From assembly GCA_027489455.1 (NCBI GenBank), contig JAIXZR010000312.1:1-44968 (forward strand): a stretch of DNA of 44,968 nucleotides, in the 5' to 3' direction. The position numbers were made by a program, and so were the translations under genes. The DNA comes from Rubrivivax sp. Lineage in GTDB: Bacteria > Pseudomonadota > Gammaproteobacteria > Burkholderiales > Burkholderiaceae_C. This document shows, piece after piece, positions 41,043-44,968 of the stretch (positions within the stretch are counted from its first letter, which is position 1; the number at the start of each line of letters is the position of its first letter). The notes beneath the pieces are model-generated. The model searched no databases, was not told the origin of the DNA, and was given only the letters and a program-made list of their open reading frames with translations.

Positions 41043-41951
41043 ATGGACCGCGTCACCGGCATACAGCTCTTCATCCGCGTCGTCGAAACCGGCAGCTTCA
41101 GCAAGGCCAGCGCCGACATGGGCCTGACCCAGCCCACCGCCACCAAACACGTGGCGGCGCTGGAACGGCGCCTGGGGGCGCGGCTGTTCCACCGCAGCAC
41201 GCGCGGCGCCACCCCCACCGAAGTGGGCGCGGCCTACTACGACAAGTGCAAGCTGATCGCGCGCGAGCTGGAAGAGGCCGACAACCTGGCCGCGCTGATG
41301 CAGCAGCGCCTGCAGGGCAGCCTGCGCATCAGCACCAGCGTGGCCTTCGGCCGCCGCGTGCTCACGCCGCTGGTCCTGAAGTTCATGCAGCTGCACCCGG
41401 GCCTGCAGATCGACCTGAGCTTCGAAGACCGCTACGTGAACCTGGTCGAACAAGGCATCGACCTGGCGGTGCGCATGGGCCGCCTGGCCGACAGCACCCT
41501 GGGCGCGCGCTACCTGGGCCGCAACCCCTGGGTGCTAGTGGGCGCGCCGGCCTATCTGGCCGAGCGCGGCACGCCGCAGGTGCCGGCCGATCTGCGCAGC
41601 CACGCCGCGCTGATCTACAGCAGCGTGCAGGGCGACGAGCGCTGGCAGTTCACCGCCCCTGATGGCCAGGTGCAGCAGGTGCCGGTGGCCGGCCCGCTGC
41701 GCAGCAACAACCTGTCGGCGCTGCTGTCGGCCGCGCGCCAGGGCATGGGCCTGGCCCTGCTGCCCTGGTACGTGGCCCATGAATCGGTGAAGACCGGGGT
41801 GGTGCAGGCCCTGCTGCCGGGCTGGACGCTGCCGGAACAGGAAGTGCACGCAGTATTCCCGTCGCCCCGCCTGGTGCCCACGAAGGTGAGCGGCTTTGCC
41901 ACCTGGCTGCAGGGCCAGCTGGGCGGTGAATGGTGGCTGCGCCGGGTGTAG
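41043..41951 (+). CDS. LysR-family transcriptional regulator
   Basis: A 302-residue regulator with the N-terminal winged helix ([51 protein letters not shown]) and a C-terminal periplasmic-binding-like effector domain ([29 protein letters not shown]). The ATG at 41043 gives the standard length; the upstream in-frame residues overlap the chemoreceptor promoter region and are unlike the family. It resembles the subgroup that senses small aromatic or carboxylate ligands, but the target is unknown. It may regulate the divergent chemoreceptor gene. Confidence 0.9.
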   Translation: MDRVTGIQLFIRVVETGSFSKASADMGLTQPTATKHVAALERRLGARLFHRSTRGATPTEVGAAYYDKCKLIARELEEADNLAALMQQRLQGSLRISTSVAFGRRVLTPLVLKFMQLHPGLQIDLSFEDRYVNLVEQGIDLAVRMGRLADSTLGARYLGRNPWVLVGAPAYLAERGTPQVPADLRSHAALIYSSVQGDERWQFTAPDGQVQQVPVAGPLRSNNLSALLSAARQGMGLALLPWYVAHESVKTGVVQALLPGWTLPEQEVHAVFPSPRLVPTKVSGFATWLQGQLGGEWWLRRV

Positions 41952-41980
41952 CCCGGCCCGCCCGGGGCTAACATGCCCCG

Positions 41981-42856
41981 ATGAGCGAGCATGGTGTGGT
42001 GATGAAGGCGGCGGCCAAGGCAGTGGCAGCGGGGGCATTGGGCCTGGCGGGGCTGCTGGGGGCCTGCGCTAGTGCCCCGTCCGATGCCCTGCCGCCGCTG
42101 ACCCAGCCCCTGTTGCTGCTGGGCGAAGTGCACGACAACGCCATCCAGCACGCCGAACGCCTGCGCGCCTTCGAAGCCCTGCTGGCGCGCGGCGCCCGCC
42201 CGGCGCTGGCCCTGGAACAGCTGGACCGCGAACGGCAGGGCGCCATCGACGCGCTCTTCGCTGCCGGCGCGCGGCCCACGGCCGACGCCGTCATTGCCGC
42301 CGGGGCGCCCAACGGCGGCCAGGGCGGGGGCTGGAACTGGGACTTCTATCGCCCCTTCATCACCGCGGCCCTGAAGGCGGGGCTGCCGATCGTCGCGGCC
42401 AACGTCTCGCGCGAAGACGCGCGCCGCGTGATGCGTGAAGGGCTGGCGCCGCTGGGCTTCGATGCCGCCGTGCCTCCCGAGGTGCTGGCCCGCCACAGCG
42501 CCGACATCGTGGCCAGCCACTGCGGCATGGTCGACGCGGCGATGGCCGGCCGCATGGCCCTGGCCCAGGTGGCGCGCGACCAGTTCATGGCCCAGGTGCT
42601 GGAGCAGCACGCCGCCCGCGGCGTGGTGCTGCTGGCCGGCAATGGCCATGTGCGCACCGACGTGGGCGCGCCGCGCTGGCTGAAGCCCGAAGTGCGCGCC
42701 AAGAGCCAGGCCGTGGGCTGGCTGGAAGCCGGGCAGGAAGGTGAACGCCAGGCCTACGACGCCGTGCGCGTGACGCCTGCGCAACCGCGGCCGGACCCGT
42801 GCGAAGGGATGCGCAAGCAGATCCCGGCGCGGCCGGCGCCGGCCACTGCGCGCTGA
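41981..42856 (+). CDS. ChaN-like lipoprotein
   Basis: A 291-residue lipoprotein (lipobox LLGAC, C29) of the ChaN family, haem-binding envelope proteins linked to iron regulation in some bacteria. Family motifs are LLLGEVHDN near the start, ALEQLDRERQG and the C-terminal GNGHVRTDVGAPRWL. The start may instead be the ATG at 42002 (MKAAAKAV), which gives a more typical signal peptide. It has no operon partner: a short gap separates it from LysR and a convergent gene follows. Confidence 0.85.
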   Translation: MSEHGVVMKAAAKAVAAGALGLAGLLGACASAPSDALPPLTQPLLLLGEVHDNAIQHAERLRAFEALLARGARPALALEQLDRERQGAIDALFAAGARPTADAVIAAGAPNGGQGGGWNWDFYRPFITAALKAGLPIVAANVSREDARRVMREGLAPLGFDAAVPPEVLARHSADIVASHCGMVDAAMAGRMALAQVARDQFMAQVLEQHAARGVVLLAGNGHVRTDVGAPRWLKPEVRAKSQAVGWLEAGQEGERQAYDAVRVTPAQPRPDPCEGMRKQIPARPAPATAR

Positions 42857-42886
42857 AGGGCCACAGGTGCCCGCGGGGCGCCCGGG

Positions 42887-43465
42887 CTACAGCAGGCCGG
42901 TGAGGTCGATGCTGCAGCCGGGCAGGCCCGGCAGGGCCACGACACCGGGCTGCCGGGTGGCGCTGGCTTCGCTGTAAGCCCCGTCCTGCGGCGCCGTGAA
43001 CCGCCGCAGCAGGCCGCCCGACAAGTCCAGCACCCAGACTTCAGGCACGCCATGGCGGGCATACAGCGGCGTCTTGATGCGTACGTCGTAGGGCAGGGTG
43101 GTGTCGGCCACTTCGATGACCAGCAGGCAGTCGGCGCCGGTGGGCAGGGCCCGCGCGTAGAAGTCGTCGCGCGGCTTCAGCAAGGCCAGGTCGGGTTCCG
43201 GTTCGTTCTGTGGGTTCAGCCTGATGGGTAGCTGGGTCGACACAATGGCTTTGTCGGTGACGGCCCACTGCAGCAGGCGCCCCAGCCTCAGGATGGCGGC
43301 GTGGTGTCGGCTGCCCATCGGTGCCATGTCAATGATCTCCCCTTCGATCAGCTCCACTTTCGCGTCCGATGGCAGCAGCCCCACTTCGGCCATGCGGTGG
43401 TAGTCGTCCACGGAGATGCGGCGCCGCATCAGCTGCGCTTCCTCCACGTCTTCCAGAACATCCAT
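42887..43465 (-). CDS. Uma2-family (PD-(D/E)xK-fold) protein
   Basis: A 192-residue Uma2-family protein, a restriction-endonuclease-like fold of unknown function that is common in cyanobacteria and present in some proteobacteria. It shows DDYHRMAEVGLLPSDAKVELIEGEI, EPEPDLALLKP (Asp), LLVIEVADTT (Glu, with Ala in place of Lys as usual in the family) and the DVRIKTPLYARHGVPEVWVLDL signature. The ATG at 43465 has GGGAG seven bases upstream; 43486 is an alternative. A role in DNA metabolism is only inferred from the fold. Confidence 0.88.
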   Translation of the reverse strand: MDVLEDVEEAQLMRRRISVDDYHRMAEVGLLPSDAKVELIEGEIIDMAPMGSRHHAAILRLGRLLQWAVTDKAIVSTQLPIRLNPQNEPEPDLALLKPRDDFYARALPTGADCLLVIEVADTTLPYDVRIKTPLYARHGVPEVWVLDLSGGLLRRFTAPQDGAYSEASATRQPGVVALPGLPGCSIDLTGLL

Positions 43466-43524
43466 GGCAGGCTCCCGGGCAGTCATCCCAGGCAGTTTAC
43501 GACGCACCCGCACAATCCAGCCCC

Positions 43525-44820
43525 GTGATCCCGGCCCCTTCCGTCACCCCTGCCCACGCCGACACCGCCCCTGCGGCCGACCCTGCCCGCACGCGCTTCC
43601 TGCAGTGCCTGGCCGAAGCCGCACAAGCCCCCGCCGGCCCCGCCTGGCAGCGCCTGCTGCTGGCCAAGCCCGTGCCTCAGGGTGGCGCCAACGACCTGCA
43701 GCGCGTGCTGGTGCGCCCGCTGCTGCTGCGTGGCCAGGCCTGCCTGAGCTTCGTCTACAGCCACGCCACCAAGGACGTGACGAAGAACCTGCCGGTGGCC
43801 GAAGGCCTGGCGGAAGTGGCAGCGCTGCTGGGGCCGGCCTTTCGCAATGCCCACCTGCACACTGCCACGGAAGAACTGCAGCTGGTGCTCAGCAGGAAAG
43901 GCCGCGGGCATCTGACCCGCCTTGCCCTGGCCCCGGCAGCACCCTTGGCCGGTGGCGGAGCGCCGACCGCCCACGACCGCGCCAAGCAGCGCTGGCTGAG
44001 CCTGGACCGCCCCTTCCTGGCCGCCCTGGGCGTGGCCACGCCGCAGGGCACGCTGGTGCCAGCCATGGCGCGCAAGTGGAAGCAGATCAACAAGTTCGTC
44101 GAGATCTTCGCGCACGCCATCGAAGCGGCCGGCCTGGCCGCGCAGCCCGGCATCGAGGTGGTGGACTTCGGCGCCGGCCGCGCCTACCTGACCTTTGCCG
44201 TGCACGACTGGCTCACCCACGGCCGCGGCCTGCCCGCGCGCGTGACGGGCGTTGAACTGCGCCCCGACCTGGTGGCCGAAGGCAATGCCAGCATCTCCCG
44301 CCTGGGCCTGCAGGGCCTGCGCCTGCAGCAGGGCGACGTGCGGGACTGGCAGGCCGAACCGATGGACGTGATGATCGCCCTGCACGCCTGCGACACGGCC
44401 ACTGACCACGCCATCCACCTGGGCCTGCAGGCTGGGGCGAAGGTGATCCTGTGCAGCCCCTGCTGCCACAAGCAGCTGCGCCCGCAGCTGCTGGCGCCGC
44501 ACCCGCTGAAGAGCGTGTTCCAGCACGGCATCCACGCCGAACAGCAGGCCGAGATGCTGACCGACAGCCTGCGCGCGCTGCTGCTGGAAAGCCAGGGCTA
44601 CGACACCCAGGTCTTCGAGTTCGTGGCGCTGGAACACACGCGCAAGAACAAGATGATCCTGGCCATCAAGCGGCCGGTACCGCAGCCCGCAGCCGCCGCG
44701 GCGGCGCTGGCGCAGGTGGAAGAGATCAAGCGCTTCTTTGGCGTGCGCGAACAGGCACTGCAGACGCTGCTGAGCCTGGGCCAGGCCACGCCGCAGCCGC
44801 CACCGACAATGCCGGCATGA
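43525..44820 (+). CDS. Class I SAM-dependent methyltransferase (Methyltransf_32-like)
   Basis: A 431-residue protein. The central Rossmann domain has VVDFGAGRAYLTFAVHDWL (motif I), TGVELRPDLV, DVMIALHACDTATD and CSPCCHKQLRPQL, the pattern of the Methyltransf_32 group (related to GSTCD and RRNAD1), possibly RNA-directed. The N-terminal ~150 residues are a separate domain of unknown role. The GTG at 43525 gives the likely N-terminus; in-frame sequence further upstream crosses the Uma2 promoter and looks non-coding. The stop overlaps the RIO-like gene start as ATGA. Confidence 0.82.
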   Translation: MIPAPSVTPAHADTAPAADPARTRFLQCLAEAAQAPAGPAWQRLLLAKPVPQGGANDLQRVLVRPLLLRGQACLSFVYSHATKDVTKNLPVAEGLAEVAALLGPAFRNAHLHTATEELQLVLSRKGRGHLTRLALAPAAPLAGGGAPTAHDRAKQRWLSLDRPFLAALGVATPQGTLVPAMARKWKQINKFVEIFAHAIEAAGLAAQPGIEVVDFGAGRAYLTFAVHDWLTHGRGLPARVTGVELRPDLVAEGNASISRLGLQGLRLQQGDVRDWQAEPMDVMIALHACDTATDHAIHLGLQAGAKVILCSPCCHKQLRPQLLAPHPLKSVFQHGIHAEQQAEMLTDSLRALLLESQGYDTQVFEFVALEHTRKNKMILAIKRPVPQPAAAAAALAQVEEIKRFFGVREQALQTLLSLGQATPQPPPTMPA

Positions 44821-44968
44821 AAACTCCTGCCCGCCTGCAAGTGCTGCTCGACGAAGGCCTGATCGACAGCGTGCTGCGGCAGCTCAAGAGCGGCAAGGAA
44901 GCCGAGGTCTTCGTGGTGCGCAAGGGCGATGAGACACGCGCCGCCAAGGTCTACAAGGCCGCCACGCA
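44817..44968 (+). CDS. RIO1-like serine protein kinase, 3' end beyond window
   Basis: The first 50 residues (MKTPARLQVLLDEGLIDSVL; SGKEAEVFVVRKGDETRAAKVYKAAT) match the start of the bacterial RIO1-like kinase family (PA4780 type), with the Gly-rich loop SGKEAEV and the ATP-binding Lys in AAKVYK. Translation is coupled to the methyltransferase by an ATGA overlap. Confidence 0.85.
   Translation, partial: MKTPARLQVLLDEGLIDSVLRQLKSGKEAEVFVVRKGDETRAAKVYKAAT

Noticed and set aside
1-44968. CRISPR arrays, rRNA and tRNA genes.
   Set aside because: No regularly spaced repeats, no rRNA-like stretch and no convincing cloverleaf seen by eye.

Overview
The window looks like chromosome of a high-G+C betaproteobacterium of the order Burkholderiales (Rubrivivax/Leptothrix/Ideonella-like or Comamonadaceae). 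This is inferred from the codon bias, the PEP-CTERM exosortase substrates, the glyoxylate carboligase operon and a pectin-use operon. It is not a species identification. The chromosome is interrupted by one large insertion of visibly lower G+C and different gene style, about 9.76-35.64 kb.

Left chromosomal part (1-9.75 kb). A tightly overlapping + strand operon takes up and degrades pectin: ABC transporter ATPase (5' end missing), extracellular solute-binding protein, oligogalacturonate lyase, a lipoprotein fusing pectin methylesterase to pectate lyase, and uronate dehydrogenase. It is followed by a 5'-truncated PEP-CTERM gene, an unrecognised 561-aa protein, and an intact PEP-CTERM gene that resembles the truncated copy.

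Inserted element (9763-35643, 25.9 kb). Its edges are a perfect 22-bp inverted repeat, flanked outside by a perfect 8-bp direct repeat (CCGCCCAT). This is the footprint of one transposition event between two convergent chromosomal genes. The only transposase inside is of the IS1595 family, near the right end, and 8-bp target duplications are known for that family. The cargo is: (a) an Rhs/YD-repeat protein with two translationally coupled small membrane proteins; (b) two small helix-turn-helix-like regulators around a shared hairpin terminator; (c) a leftward six-gene cassette with a ribbon-helix-helix-like protein, three small unknowns (one with an R-x4-H HEPN-like motif) and a CoiA-like zinc-finger nuclease; (d) a rightward series with a small unknown, a permuted NlpC/P60-like protein and a UmuD/LexA-type S24 autoprotease without UmuC; (e) a long co-directional defence-like operon with a Gp37/Gp68 three-Cys protein, two TcmP partners, an MmeI-type fused restriction-modification enzyme, an Mrr-like nuclease and a RloC-like zinc-hook ATPase; (f) an unknown protein, an excisionase-like wHTH, the transposase and a coiled-coil protein.

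Regulation is visible. The leftward cassette has a TTGACG-17-TACCAT promoter bracketed by two pairs of TGCATG sites, each pair spaced 21 bp. A dyad TTGATTTCG-N3-CGAAATCAA occurs both between the divergent cassettes and over the start codon of the S24 gene. The simplest reading is that the S24 protein represses itself and its neighbours until DNA damage cleaves it, so that the cargo is an SOS-type-controlled defence island on a transposon.

Right chromosomal part (35.65-44.97 kb). It holds the leftward operon gcl-hyi-glxR (glyoxylate to D-glycerate), a methyl-accepting chemotaxis protein, a LysR regulator, a ChaN-like lipoprotein, a Uma2-family protein, a class I methyltransferase and the 5' end of a RIO1-like kinase gene.
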